43,453 bases of DNA, from positions 1 through 43,453 of the forward strand of contig WFVA01000026.1 of NCBI GenBank assembly GCA_015491895.1, written 5' to 3'. This document shows positions 31,384-40,796 of this stretch, one piece after another. How positions within the stretch are numbered: position 1 is the stretch's first letter; every line of letters starts with the position of its first letter. The notes under the pieces were generated by a model, which did not search any database, was not told where the DNA came from, and saw only the letters and a program-made list of their open reading frames with translations. The stretch comes from Albidovulum sp. (GTDB taxonomy: Bacteria > Pseudomonadota > Alphaproteobacteria > Rhodobacterales > Rhodobacteraceae). Made by a program: the position numbers and the translations under genes.

Positions 31384-32046
31384 GTGACCGCAAAACGTCT
31401 GTTTGATATCAGTCTGGCCCTGGTTCTGATGGTGCCGATCCTGCCAATTCTTGGTGGTGTGTGGGTAATCATGCGGCTCCAGGAAGGAAGCGCGCCCTTC
31501 CTCTACATTTCCCCGAGGATGAAAACGCTCGATCAATCCTTCAATCTCTACAAGATCCGCACGATGCGCAGCACCGATCCCGCAACCAACGCAGGCGTTG
31601 CCGGCGGCGACAAGGCTCACAGGATCACCCGGCTCGGAAAATTTCTGCGGCGCACGCGCATTGACGAGTTTCCGCAGATCTTCAATGTCCTGAAGGGCGA
31701 CATGAGCTTCGTGGGCCCCCGCCCTCCCGATCCGAACTATGTGCGTGCCTATCCGGGCCTCTACGGCCAGATCCTGAAGGATACCCCCGGCATCACCGGC
31801 CTTGCGACCATCATCTTTCACAAGCACGAAGAGCGCATTCTCTCGCGCTGCAGGACACAGGAAGAAACGGACGCAGTCTATCGCCGACGCTGCATACCGC
31901 GAAAGGCGCGCCTCGATCTGATATATCAGAAAAACAAGAGCTTCCGCCTTGATCTCTATATCATCTATCTGACAGCAGCATCCCTGCTGCCGCTGCCGAG
32001 GCGCAAGGCAGCGAAATGGAAGACCGTCCAGATACCTGCCGAATGA
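31384..32046 (+). CDS. Exopolysaccharide sugar transferase (bacterial sugar transferase family)
   Basis: The 220-residue enzyme resembles phosphoglycosyl transferases such as ExoY that put the first sugar phosphate onto undecaprenyl phosphate. It has one N-terminal membrane segment (about 6-30), FNLYKIRTMRS, the catalytic-region motif RTRIDEFPQIFNVLKGDMS, FVGPRPPDP and PGITGLATI. The start is GTG with AAGGA seven bases upstream. It lacks the long N-terminal membrane domain of WbaP-type enzymes. It is followed by an epimerase gene after 212 bases. The sugar used cannot be read from sequence. Confidence 0.92.
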   Translation: MTAKRLFDISLALVLMVPILPILGGVWVIMRLQEGSAPFLYISPRMKTLDQSFNLYKIRTMRSTDPATNAGVAGGDKAHRITRLGKFLRRTRIDEFPQIFNVLKGDMSFVGPRPPDPNYVRAYPGLYGQILKDTPGITGLATIIFHKHEERILSRCRTQEETDAVYRRRCIPRKARLDLIYQKNKSFRLDLYIIYLTAASLLPLPRRKAAKWKTVQIPAE

Positions 32047-32054
32047 TGCCTGAA

Positions 32055-32076
32055 GACGTGGCAGGAAATCCACGTC
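32055..32076 (+). repeat. Inverted repeat after the sugar transferase gene
   Basis: GACGTGG (32055-32061) and CCACGTC (32070-32076) form a 7-base-pair stem with an eight-base loop, starting eight bases after the stop. It lacks a T run, so it is not a standard terminator; it may stabilise or process the mRNA. Confidence 0.45.
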
Positions 32077-32106
32077 GGATCAGTCCCTCTCCTCGAGGAA
32101 GGTAAA

Positions 32107-32160
32107 ATGCTTGCACTCCCGCTCCTTTTCGCACCAAATTCGCGAGAGCGCAGGGGGTGA
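32107..32160 (+). CDS. Possible leader peptide (17 codons) before the epimerase gene
   Basis: An ATG with a good AGGAAGG ribosome binding site opens a 17-residue frame (MLALPLLFAPNSRERRG) in the 212-base gap between the sugar transferase and epimerase genes. A second small frame (26 codons, 32177-32257) ends one base before the epimerase ATG but has no clear binding site. Neither has recognisable similarity. This may be chance. Confidence 0.2.
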   Translation: MLALPLLFAPNSRERRG

Positions 32161-32258
32161 AAAAGCAGAGTATGCCATGATTTATCCCGTGACGAACTCA
32201 GAGCGGGGCCTGCCTCTCTCTCATCAGTCGGGTTTTCCGCCTTCAGTGGTGCTGTGAA

Positions 32259-33203
32259 ATGAAACTTGTAATAACCGGCGGGCTCGGCTTCATCGGGATC
32301 AATCTCGCCCGGCACATCCGCCGGCATCACGACGGCATCCATCTGAGAGCCATCGACTGGCTGGAAAATCCCGCGCGTGAAGAATGTGCGCTATTCGATC
32401 ATGTGCATCACGGCGATTTCTCCGCCCCCGATGCGCTGCGGCTTCTCGAGGGTGCGGACGCGATCGTTCATCTCGCGGCCTGCTCGAGCGTGCAGGAATC
32501 GCTTCGCGATCCGGCATTCTGCTTTCGCAACAATATAGCCGCCTCGTTCCGCCTGATCGATCACATGCGCCGCCATGCCATCGGGGCGAAGCTTGTCTTT
32601 GCCTCCACCGGAGGCGCCATCATCGGCAACAGCGATGCTCCCATCCGCGAAACGGACCCTCCTCGTCCGATATCACCCTATGGGGCCTCCAAGCTGGCGG
32701 TGGAAGGCATGATCTCTGCCAACGCCGCGGCCTATGGGCTGAATGGCGTGAGCCTGCGTTTGGCCAATGTCTACGGCCCCCACAGCAGCCGGCAAAGCGG
32801 CGTCGTGGCGGAATTCTGCCGCGCGGCCCTTGGCAATGGCATGCTGCGCATCAATGGCGATGGGCGCCAGACACGCGATTTCATCCATGCCGATGATGTT
32901 TCCCGCGCCATCATGGAAGTGATCGCCACCGATCTGCGCGGCACCTTCAATATCGGCACCGGCAAGGCGATCTCCATCCTCGAACTTGTGGAAATCATCG
33001 AGCGGAATGCGCCGAAGCATGTTGCACTCAAGCGCGCCCACAGGCCGGCGCCTGATGGGGAAGTCATGCACAGCTGCTCCGATATCAGCCTGATCCGCGA
33101 GGCAATCGGCTACCAGCCCCGCATAGGACTTGAACATGGCATCAGGGATACGATGGCCTGGTTTCGAAAGAATGACAGGGCTATCGCCGCAGTTGCTGAG
33201 TAA
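32259..33203 (+). CDS. NAD-dependent epimerase/dehydratase (UDP-glucose 4-epimerase-like)
   Basis: The 314-residue extended short-chain dehydrogenase has the nucleotide-binding GGLGFIG (7-13), the GADAIVHLAACSS strand and the active-site Tyr-x3-Lys in SPYGASK. RLANVYGPHSSRQ, GDGRQTRDFIHADDV and GTFNIGTGKAIS are typical of nucleotide-sugar epimerases and dehydratases. It probably supplies an activated sugar to the polysaccharide pathway of its neighbour. The ribosome binding site is weak. Its last 23 bases overlap the end of the convergent yjbF gene. Confidence 0.92.
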   Translation: MKLVITGGLGFIGINLARHIRRHHDGIHLRAIDWLENPAREECALFDHVHHGDFSAPDALRLLEGADAIVHLAACSSVQESLRDPAFCFRNNIAASFRLIDHMRRHAIGAKLVFASTGGAIIGNSDAPIRETDPPRPISPYGASKLAVEGMISANAAAYGLNGVSLRLANVYGPHSSRQSGVVAEFCRAALGNGMLRINGDGRQTRDFIHADDVSRAIMEVIATDLRGTFNIGTGKAISILELVEIIERNAPKHVALKRAHRPAPDGEVMHSCSDISLIREAIGYQPRIGLEHGIRDTMAWFRKNDRAIAAVAE

Positions 33204-33885
33204 CCAGATAACCAACGCCGGGGCTCACCCATTGCCGCGATTGCCAGATATGGCCATCGCCCGCCACCCAATATGTATTGCCGATGCTCCGCCCTGTGCC
33301 GGAATCGCAGGTTTCATCCATACGCCGCGATGAAATCCCGAGATTGCCGATGGCAAGTGCCTGGGCTGGGCCCGGACTGACCGTGCACTCGAAGGTGATC
33401 GCATATGTCTTTCCTTCGCCATCGAGGAAATGCATCTCGCGATGCGCCTTGCCGCCGCGCCTTGCGCGCACCAGAGCAGCAACGCCATCCACCTGCGCAT
33501 GCATCAGATCATCGCCAAGGCCGCGTGTTTCGACAAGAATGCCGCTCTTGAAGGTAAGGGTCTGCTTGCTGGCGGTTGTCCAGGTTTCGTAAGCGCCGTT
33601 CACCATGCTGCGGCCCATCATGGCTATCGCGTTGCGGCTTTCGACAACCGCAAGCATCACCGGCCCCCTGACGGCACGAAGCGCGATAGGGATGAGCGCG
33701 GCGGGATCGGCATTGGCTGGCGTCACCTTCCCGGATCCCGAGCCACCCTTTGCCTTGCTCTTAAGAACACCGCCGATCAGACGTGCACCAGGGCCGGCCT
33801 CGGGATCATTGCCGCAGCCCGCAAGACTGCCCGCAGCAACCACGGCCAGGGCAAGGGCTATCAGCTTGTGCCTGCGGATGCTCAT
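33181..33885 (-). CDS. YjbF/GfcB family lipoprotein (polysaccharide-associated)
   Basis: The 234-residue lipoprotein has a signal ending at Cys24 (SLAGC) and a YjbF-like body (GRSMVNGAYETWTTASKQTLTFKSG in part, GYLVTQQLRR at the end). In E. coli YjbF and GfcB belong to yjbEFGH and gfc operons for exopolysaccharide or group 4 capsule export; the molecular role is unclear. It overlaps the yjbH-like gene stop by four bases, so it is translated after it. Its 3' end overlaps the convergent epimerase gene by 23 bases. Confidence 0.85.
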   Translation of the reverse strand: MSIRRHKLIALALAVVAAGSLAGCGNDPEAGPGARLIGGVLKSKAKGGSGSGKVTPANADPAALIPIALRAVRGPVMLAVVESRNAIAMMGRSMVNGAYETWTTASKQTLTFKSGILVETRGLGDDLMHAQVDGVAALVRARRGGKAHREMHFLDGEGKTYAITFECTVSPGPAQALAIGNLGISSRRMDETCDSGTGRSIGNTYWVAGDGHIWQSRQWVSPGVGYLVTQQLRR

Positions 33886-36011
33886 CTCCAGAACCTCCCC
33901 CAGCGTGCCTCGAGATCGGGGCGATGGGTATCCCGGACGCGTTCGTAGAGGCGGCCGCCCACTTCGAGCTGAGCGCCGCCGTCGCGCGTGAGCGAACGCA
34001 GGGTGATATCGCTGCTGGCGCGCGAGGGCTGCCCTGTCAGAGCGCTGAAGGGGATGGTGAGGGTGATGCCCTTGTCAAACGATCCCTCACCGAAATCGGC
34101 GGCGGAAACATCAGTGAAGGTGGCATAGGCCCCGATCCTCCAGCCATTGGCAAACTCGCGATGGAGCGAGATCGTGGTGCCCCAGTCGCCGGCAAGGTAA
34201 CGGCCCACATCGATCTGGCCGTGAAAGCCGTTGCCGAAAGCGTAATAGGCCGAGAGTTTGCCCATTGCGATATCGTAATCCTGAAAGCCGAAGCCCTGAT
34301 CGAAATCGCGCTGTTTCACATAGTTGATTTCGGCTCCGAAGGCGAGACGGCTCTCAACGGGCTTCCACAGTAGCTCGCCTGAAACGCCGCCATACATTTC
34401 TTCAAGATATCCTACGGTAACCCGGCTGTAGAGATTGCGCCCCGGGCGGGCATACCAGGCGAGGGTGAGGTTTTCGAGCGCCGGGTCGCCCTGTTTGTCA
34501 TAAAGGGCGAAATCGGAGCGCACATGCGGCAGCGTGCTGTCGGATACGCGGGTTGTGCTGTCGAGATTGCCGACGAGCTTCTTGCGAACGGAGCCTGCAA
34601 GCTCGAGCCCCGGCGCAAGCCGGTAGCGGGCCTTGGCGCGCAGGCCGAGATCGGCGCGAAGGGGGCTGTCGGGATCGAATATGCTTGCCCGCAGATATGG
34701 CGAGACGGACCAGGTGAGCCTCGGCGGGATCCCCGGCGTTTGCCGCAGCGCGGGGTCGGCGGGGCCAGCGGCATCCTCGATGCGCGCGCGTGAAAGGATA
34801 GCGGTGGCTGGAGCATGCTCGAGCGCTTCGACATCGCGGCGCGAAAGCGTTACGCGGCTCGCCGGCACGCCGCCGCGCAGGCTGGTAATGGTGATGGTTT
34901 CCACGCTTTCGGGCAGGGCGCGCGTGAGCACACGCACGGTCCGCCCGATGGCCTCGGGTTCGGCCATGTAGCGCCTATTCTCGATCCTCACTTCGGCGGT
35001 GCGGGGGTGGAGCGCCAATGCGGAAAGAAAAATGCCATCCCTGGCCAGCGCTTCGGCGGCCGCCTGCTGGATCCCGGCTTTGGTGGATGTATCCTGCACC
35101 CATTGCGTATCCCAGCCGAGCGCGGATGCGCTGGCGCGCGGCTTCACCGGCAGCGGTGCCGGCTCGTTGCCGCTTGGCACAGAGGAGATGCGCGGATTGA
35201 TCGCGAAGGAAAGCGAGGCGCCGATTTCATTGCCGTAGAGGTAATAGCCCGAGAGGGTAACGTCCTCGCGGATCTGGTAATCAAAGCCGAAATTCCAGGG
35301 CGACCGGGCATCGAATACGCCGCGCGCGCCCTCGACCTCATACTCATCCGAGGAATATTCGGCCTTCAGCGTGAGCTTATCGCTCGCCTGCCAGCTCAGC
35401 CCCCCGAAAGCCGCTACGGGGCCGCGAAACCACTGATCGAAGTTGGGCTTGCCGCCCTCGCCGAAATCGAGCGGCGGGCGCGCACCGAAGGGGCTGGCGA
35501 AGCCGCCCCGGCTGCCAAGCCGCCCCCAACCGAGGCCCGCCGTAAGGCGCAGGCGCTCGCCGACGGATTTCGTAGCAACCACATATTCCCCGGCATAGAC
35601 CCCGGTGCCCATGAAATCGCGAAGCCCGATGACGATCGCCGGACGCAGCCCTTGGCGATCCTCGTCCACAAGACGGAAACGCAGATCGAAGCTGCGATCA
35701 TAGAGCGTGGTGCCATCGGGGAAGCCCGGCGGGTAATACCCGCGCAGGGCCGAATAGCGGAAACTGCCGGAGAGGCGGGGCGTTATCTGGAAGGTGAGCG
35801 TGTTGCGGGATGTATTGCCGAAATGGGCCGAGGTGAAGGAAAGGTTGGCATCGGGCGCACTTTCCGCCGTCGGCATGTCCACAAGGCCCGGATTGCCGTA
35901 AAGATTCGTGCCTGCGGATATCAGGCCGTCAGCCACCGGGGCCGTTGCCGTTGTGGCGAAAGCCACGAATGCGCCGAGAATCGCGCATGTTCTCGCATTG
36001 CAAGGCTTCAC
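33882..36011 (-). CDS. YjbH/GfcD family outer-membrane polysaccharide protein
   Basis: The 709-residue protein starts with a signal peptide (about 1-28) and GLVDMPTAESAPDANL, typical of YjbH. Much of the length is alternating polar/aromatic beta strands (e.g. LRLTAGLGWGRLG, KLTLKAEYSSDEYEV, AFGAEINYVKQRDF) and it ends in Trp-Arg, consistent with an outer-membrane beta-barrel for polysaccharide passage. A middle region (about 310-430) is non-barrel. The start is GTG with AGGTGA upstream. It is first in the yjbH-yjbF pair; YjbE and YjbG counterparts are not seen. Confidence 0.87.
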   Translation of the reverse strand: MKPCNARTCAILGAFVAFATTATAPVADGLISAGTNLYGNPGLVDMPTAESAPDANLSFTSAHFGNTSRNTLTFQITPRLSGSFRYSALRGYYPPGFPDGTTLYDRSFDLRFRLVDEDRQGLRPAIVIGLRDFMGTGVYAGEYVVATKSVGERLRLTAGLGWGRLGSRGGFASPFGARPPLDFGEGGKPNFDQWFRGPVAAFGGLSWQASDKLTLKAEYSSDEYEVEGARGVFDARSPWNFGFDYQIREDVTLSGYYLYGNEIGASLSFAINPRISSVPSGNEPAPLPVKPRASASALGWDTQWVQDTSTKAGIQQAAAEALARDGIFLSALALHPRTAEVRIENRRYMAEPEAIGRTVRVLTRALPESVETITITSLRGGVPASRVTLSRRDVEALEHAPATAILSRARIEDAAGPADPALRQTPGIPPRLTWSVSPYLRASIFDPDSPLRADLGLRAKARYRLAPGLELAGSVRKKLVGNLDSTTRVSDSTLPHVRSDFALYDKQGDPALENLTLAWYARPGRNLYSRVTVGYLEEMYGGVSGELLWKPVESRLAFGAEINYVKQRDFDQGFGFQDYDIAMGKLSAYYAFGNGFHGQIDVGRYLAGDWGTTISLHREFANGWRIGAYATFTDVSAADFGEGSFDKGITLTIPFSALTGQPSRASSDITLRSLTRDGGAQLEVGGRLYERVRDTHRPDLEARWGRFWR

Positions 36012-36133
36012 CGCTCACCTGCCGTTTTCTTCTTTTGCCGCTTCATAGCACGGCGTGCCCGAAAACGCATCCCCAAACGCAACATGCGGCACCTGATTGC
36101 TGCTTTTCCACAACATATGTCAGAGATCGCGAT

Positions 36134-37216
<1,083 letters not shown>

Positions 37217-37244
37217 TTTCCTTATCTCCCGCTGTCTGCACCTC

Positions 37245-39440
37245 TCAGGCCCTCCCCGCGGCAACCGGCTCGATCCGGTTTTCCCGCCGCAGCCGGCGCC
37301 GCCCGAGCAGGAATTGCGTGGCCAAGATCACCGCGAGCATGGTCACGATCAGCACGGCCGAATAGGCAATCGCGAGGCCGTAATCGCCGTTTTCCACCCG
37401 CCCGACGATGAAGGTCGTCGCCATGTTGTGCCTGGCGGTATAGAGGAAGATCACCGCGGAAACCGAAGTGATCGCACGCACGAAGCTGTAGGTGAGCGCG
37501 GCCACCATCGCCGGGCCCATGAGAGGGGCGATCACCCGGCGCACGGTGGTGAAACTGTTGGCGCCGAGGGTGATCGAGGCTTCATCGAGGCTCTTGTCAA
37601 GCTGGCTCATGGCCGCGATTCCGCCCCGCACGCCAACAGGCATGTTGCGGAAAACGAACACGATGATGAGGATGAGCGCGGTGCCGGTCAGCTCGATGGG
37701 CGGAAAGTTGAACGCCAGCACATAGCTGACACCGATCACCGTGCCCGGAATGGCGAAGCTCAGCATGGTGGAAAATTCGAACACATCCTTGCCGCGAAAA
37801 TTCTGGCGCACCAGCAGATAGGCCGTGGCCAGCCCCACAAGCGCGGTGAGCGGCGCGGCGATGGAAGCGATCTCGAGAGTGGTGAAGTAGCTGTCCCACG
37901 CCACGCCGGTCAGCTTGAGGGCGCCGTTCTTCAGCTTCATGCCGAAGGCGCGGATGTAGTGCTCGAGGGTGAAGCTGTTGTCATAGCCCCAGAGCTTCAC
38001 GAAGCTGCCGAAGATGATCATGCTGTAAACGATTGCCGTGAAGGCGGCCCAGGGAAGGGCGGTCAGGTAGCAGGCCCATTTGACGCCCCGGCTCAGGGCC
38101 ACATGGGCACCGGAATCCGCCTTGCCGGTGACGGTGGCGTAGGATTTGGTGCCCACCCATCTGCGCTGGGCGAGAAAGGCGCCAAGCGTGAGCACGAGGA
38201 GGACGATGGCGAGCGTGGCGGCGCGGGCCGGATTGGCCACGGCGCCGACGATGGAGAAGTAGATTTCGGTCGAGAGCACGTTGAAATTGCCGCCAAGCAC
38301 CAGGGGATTGCCGAAATCGGCAAGGCTTTCGACGAAGCCGAGCAGGAAGGCGGCGGCGAGCCCGGGGCGCATCAGGGGCAGCGAGACATGTCGGAAGGTT
38401 TGCCAGCGATTGGCATTGAGCGTCTGCGAGGCCTCTTCCATCGAGGGGCTTACCCCCTCCACCACCCCGATCAGCACGAGAAAGGCGATCGGTGTGAAGG
38501 AAAGAAGCTGGGCAATGTAGATGCCCCAGAAGCTGTAGAGCCAGCGGGATTTTTCGATCCCGAAGAGATCGGAAAACAGCGCCGTTGCCGCACCGGCCCG
38601 CCCGAAAAGCAGGATCAGCGCCAGCCCGATCACAAAAGGCGGCGTGATGATCGGGATCACGCTGAGCACCCGCAGGAGCGGCTTTGCAACGAAATTGGTG
38701 CGCGTGAAGATGAGCGCGAAGGCGAGGCCCAGCGCTGTTGTCCCGACGCCGGTGGCGATCGCCAGCATGAGCGAATTGATCGCCGGCCCACAGCTTCCCT
38801 GCCCCACGAGGCAGCCGATCCCCCATATTTCGGAGCTGAAGAACCTCGGGATGAACAGGCCCGGCTCGAACGCGCCTACGGATGTCTGGAAGGCACTGAT
38901 CAGGATATGTGCCACCGGGTAGAAAACGAAGACCCCGACAAGCGATACGATCAGCCCGATCATGCCCGTCACGAAAGCATCCCCGCGCCCCTTGCCCATG
39001 CCCGATATGGCCGTTGTCAGCACGAAAAGGAGGCCGAGAAGGGTCACGGCGGCGCCGGCGCCAAAGCCGATCTGGCCCTGCTCGGCAGCCGTCCCGGCGA
39101 AAAGATCCTGAAGAATGCGTGGCCCCTGGCGCACGATCACGAGGCCCTGAAGCATTGTCCATCCAAGGGCGAGGGCCGCAATGGCCGCCGTGAGGCGCGC
39201 GGCCCGGACAGGCGATTTCACCAGAAGCTGAACAAGCGCCGCCGCGAGAAGCGCAAGCAAGGCCCCCGCCAGCCACCAGCGCCCGTGGAGCAGGATCTGC
39301 AACAGCGCGGGCGCGTTTTCGGGCGAAGCCGGATCGGCGATCCAGTCAAATGCCCAGAACCCGCCATCAACCATATACCAAGGCAGCAGGCAAAAGCCTG
39401 CCAGCCCCACGGCGATCCATTGGAAAATGATGCGCTTCAT
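37245..39440 (-). CDS. ABC transporter permease, fused double-domain (FbpB/AfuB-like)
   Basis: The 731-residue inner-membrane protein contains two permease modules in one chain. Each has an EAA-type loop that contacts the ATPase: EEASQTLNANRWQTFRHVSLP (near residue 340, first 20 residues given as outline) and DEASITLGANSFTTVRRV (near 617). There are about a dozen or more hydrophobic segments plus an extra N-terminal part with several more. The start ATG at 39438-39440 has GGAG eight bases upstream. Such fused permeases serve ferric iron, thiamine, phosphonate or hexose-phosphate importers. Confidence 0.93.
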   Translation of the reverse strand: MKRIIFQWIAVGLAGFCLLPWYMVDGGFWAFDWIADPASPENAPALLQILLHGRWWLAGALLALLAAALVQLLVKSPVRAARLTAAIAALALGWTMLQGLVIVRQGPRILQDLFAGTAAEQGQIGFGAGAAVTLLGLLFVLTTAISGMGKGRGDAFVTGMIGLIVSLVGVFVFYPVAHILISAFQTSVGAFEPGLFIPRFFSSEIWGIGCLVGQGSCGPAINSLMLAIATGVGTTALGLAFALIFTRTNFVAKPLLRVLSVIPIITPPFVIGLALILLFGRAGAATALFSDLFGIEKSRWLYSFWGIYIAQLLSFTPIAFLVLIGVVEGVSPSMEEASQTLNANRWQTFRHVSLPLMRPGLAAAFLLGFVESLADFGNPLVLGGNFNVLSTEIYFSIVGAVANPARAATLAIVLLVLTLGAFLAQRRWVGTKSYATVTGKADSGAHVALSRGVKWACYLTALPWAAFTAIVYSMIIFGSFVKLWGYDNSFTLEHYIRAFGMKLKNGALKLTGVAWDSYFTTLEIASIAAPLTALVGLATAYLLVRQNFRGKDVFEFSTMLSFAIPGTVIGVSYVLAFNFPPIELTGTALILIIVFVFRNMPVGVRGGIAAMSQLDKSLDEASITLGANSFTTVRRVIAPLMGPAMVAALTYSFVRAITSVSAVIFLYTARHNMATTFIVGRVENGDYGLAIAYSAVLIVTMLAVILATQFLLGRRRLRRENRIEPVAAGRA

Positions 39441-39456
39441 CACGAGGGCTCCGCAA

Positions 39457-39482
39457 GAGGCCGGACCATCTGATCCGGCCTC
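39457..39482 (-). promoter_or_regulatory. Intercistronic hairpin between binding-protein and permease genes
   Basis: GAGGCCGGA (39457-39465) and TCCGGCCTC (39474-39482) form a 9-base-pair stem with an eight-base loop 13 bases after the binding-protein stop. There is no T run. Such hairpins commonly stabilise the upstream mRNA so that more binding protein than permease is made. Confidence 0.6.
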
Positions 39483-39495
39483 ATGGGCGAGAGGG

Positions 39496-40515
39496 CTAGT
39501 TCCCCGCGTCCTTCACTTCCTCGTCCCAGCGCTTCAGCAGGCGCTCGCGTGTCTCGGTGCTGCCGTATGTGGCAAAATCATAATCGATCAGCTTGATCGT
39601 CGAGGGGTCCGGTGCCTCCGGCGGCAGAGTCGCATTCTTGTTGGAAGGCACGTTATAGACCCCCACCTGCGGCCCAAGGGATTGCGCCTCGGCGCTCAGC
39701 GCAAACTCGACGAATTTCTTCGCCGCATCCAGATTCTTCGTACCGCTGATGATGCTGACGCCGCCCACCTCATAGCCGGTGCCCTCGCATGGGGATACGA
39801 TCTTGAGCGGGAACCCCTTCTTGGCCAGTTTCACCATATCATGCTGAAAGCCGATGGAGATGCCGGTTTCGCCGCGCGCGGCCGCCTTGGAGGGGGCAGA
39901 GCCGGATTTCGTGTATTGGTTCACGTTCTTGCCGATCTCGCGCAAGAGCTTGAAGGCCTCGTCTTCGCCAAACACCTGCACAAGCGTGGCGAGCTCCGTG
40001 TAGGCAGTGCCGGAGCTGTTGGGGTTGGCCACCTGGATTTCGCCCTTGTACATCGGATCGGCGAGATCCTTCCAGCAGGCCGGCGGCGTGATGCCCTTTT
40101 CCTTGAGAACTTCATCGTTATAGGCAACTCCGAGAACCCCGAGATGGATGCCGATGGTGCGGCCACCGGAGATATCGGCCATCTTCTGAGCCCAGCCCAG
40201 AAGCTCGGAAGTATCCACGCCGGAGGGCTGTGTCAGCCCCTCTGAAGCCGCGATCAGATGCGGATCGCCCGTTCCGCCCCACCAGACATCGATCTTCGGA
40301 TTGCCGGCCTCGGCGCGCACCTGCGCCAGGGTTTCGCCGGTGCTCTTGCGCACCATCGAAACATCGATCCCCGTCTTTTCGGTGAAGGCGCTTGTCATCA
40401 GATCGCACCAATCCTGCTCGTTGCTGCACACGATGCTCAATTCTTCGGCCATCGCGCCATTTGCAGCGAACAGCGTGGCAACCAATGCCGCGCCAAGCAT
40501 TTTCCTTTTCTTCAT
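39496..40515 (-). CDS. ABC transporter substrate-binding protein (iron(III)/AfuA-type family)
   Basis: The 339-residue periplasmic binding protein has a Sec signal peptide (MKKRKMLGAALVATLFAANGAMA in outline, cleavage near residue 23) and the family segments VRAEAGNPKIDVWWGGTGD, IGIHLGVLGVAYND and GVYNVPSNKNATLPPE. GGGAG lies eight bases upstream of the ATG. It is first in the importer operon and divergent from a response regulator gene across 281 bases. The family includes ferric-iron, 2-aminoethylphosphonate and hexose-phosphate binders, so the substrate is open. I did not find the paired C-terminal tyrosines of classic FbpA iron binders. Confidence 0.92.
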   Translation of the reverse strand: MKKRKMLGAALVATLFAANGAMAEELSIVCSNEQDWCDLMTSAFTEKTGIDVSMVRKSTGETLAQVRAEAGNPKIDVWWGGTGDPHLIAASEGLTQPSGVDTSELLGWAQKMADISGGRTIGIHLGVLGVAYNDEVLKEKGITPPACWKDLADPMYKGEIQVANPNSSGTAYTELATLVQVFGEDEAFKLLREIGKNVNQYTKSGSAPSKAAARGETGISIGFQHDMVKLAKKGFPLKIVSPCEGTGYEVGGVSIISGTKNLDAAKKFVEFALSAEAQSLGPQVGVYNVPSNKNATLPPEAPDPSTIKLIDYDFATYGSTETRERLLKRWDEEVKDAGN

Positions 40516-40796
40516 CTTTCTTTCTCCCTGTTCAATGCCACCCATCTTGATGAAGGCAATTCGCCCCGGGGTGGTCTTCCGATACGATACGCCCCGCAGG
40601 AACCCATACGCGAGGGGGCGAATGTTAATACTCCTGCATTCCTGCATTATTTGCGTTAACAATATTTCACTCGTCGAAATGGCGTTTCCCCGTTGTAACA
40701 ATATGCCCCGGCCGCCCGGGATGCGCAAATGTCGATTGGCGCTTTCCGCCGAATACACTATCCTTTCCCGGGTGATGCAACAAATCTGACGGGGAA
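40516..40796. promoter_or_regulatory. Divergent control region between importer operon and two-component genes
   Basis: This 281-base gap is less GC-rich in its centre (about 40620-40705). It holds two copies of TAACAATAT (40657-40665 and 40696-40704), 39 bases apart, each preceded by CGTT. It also holds an ATGCAGGA tandem (minus strand near 40630-40645). A possible response-regulator promoter is TTGGCG (40736-40741), 17 bases, TATCCT (40759-40764). The repeats are good candidates for a regulator binding site. Confidence 0.5.

Noticed and set aside
37314-39473. A 719-codon plus-strand frame opposite the permease gene
   Set aside because: The product is His/Glu/Gly/Arg-rich low-complexity sequence typical of the antisense of membrane-protein codons; the minus-strand permease is clear.
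40516-40758. An 81-residue extension of the substrate-binding protein
   Set aside because: It would precede and destroy the clear Sec signal peptide that begins at 40515 and would cover the divergent promoter region.
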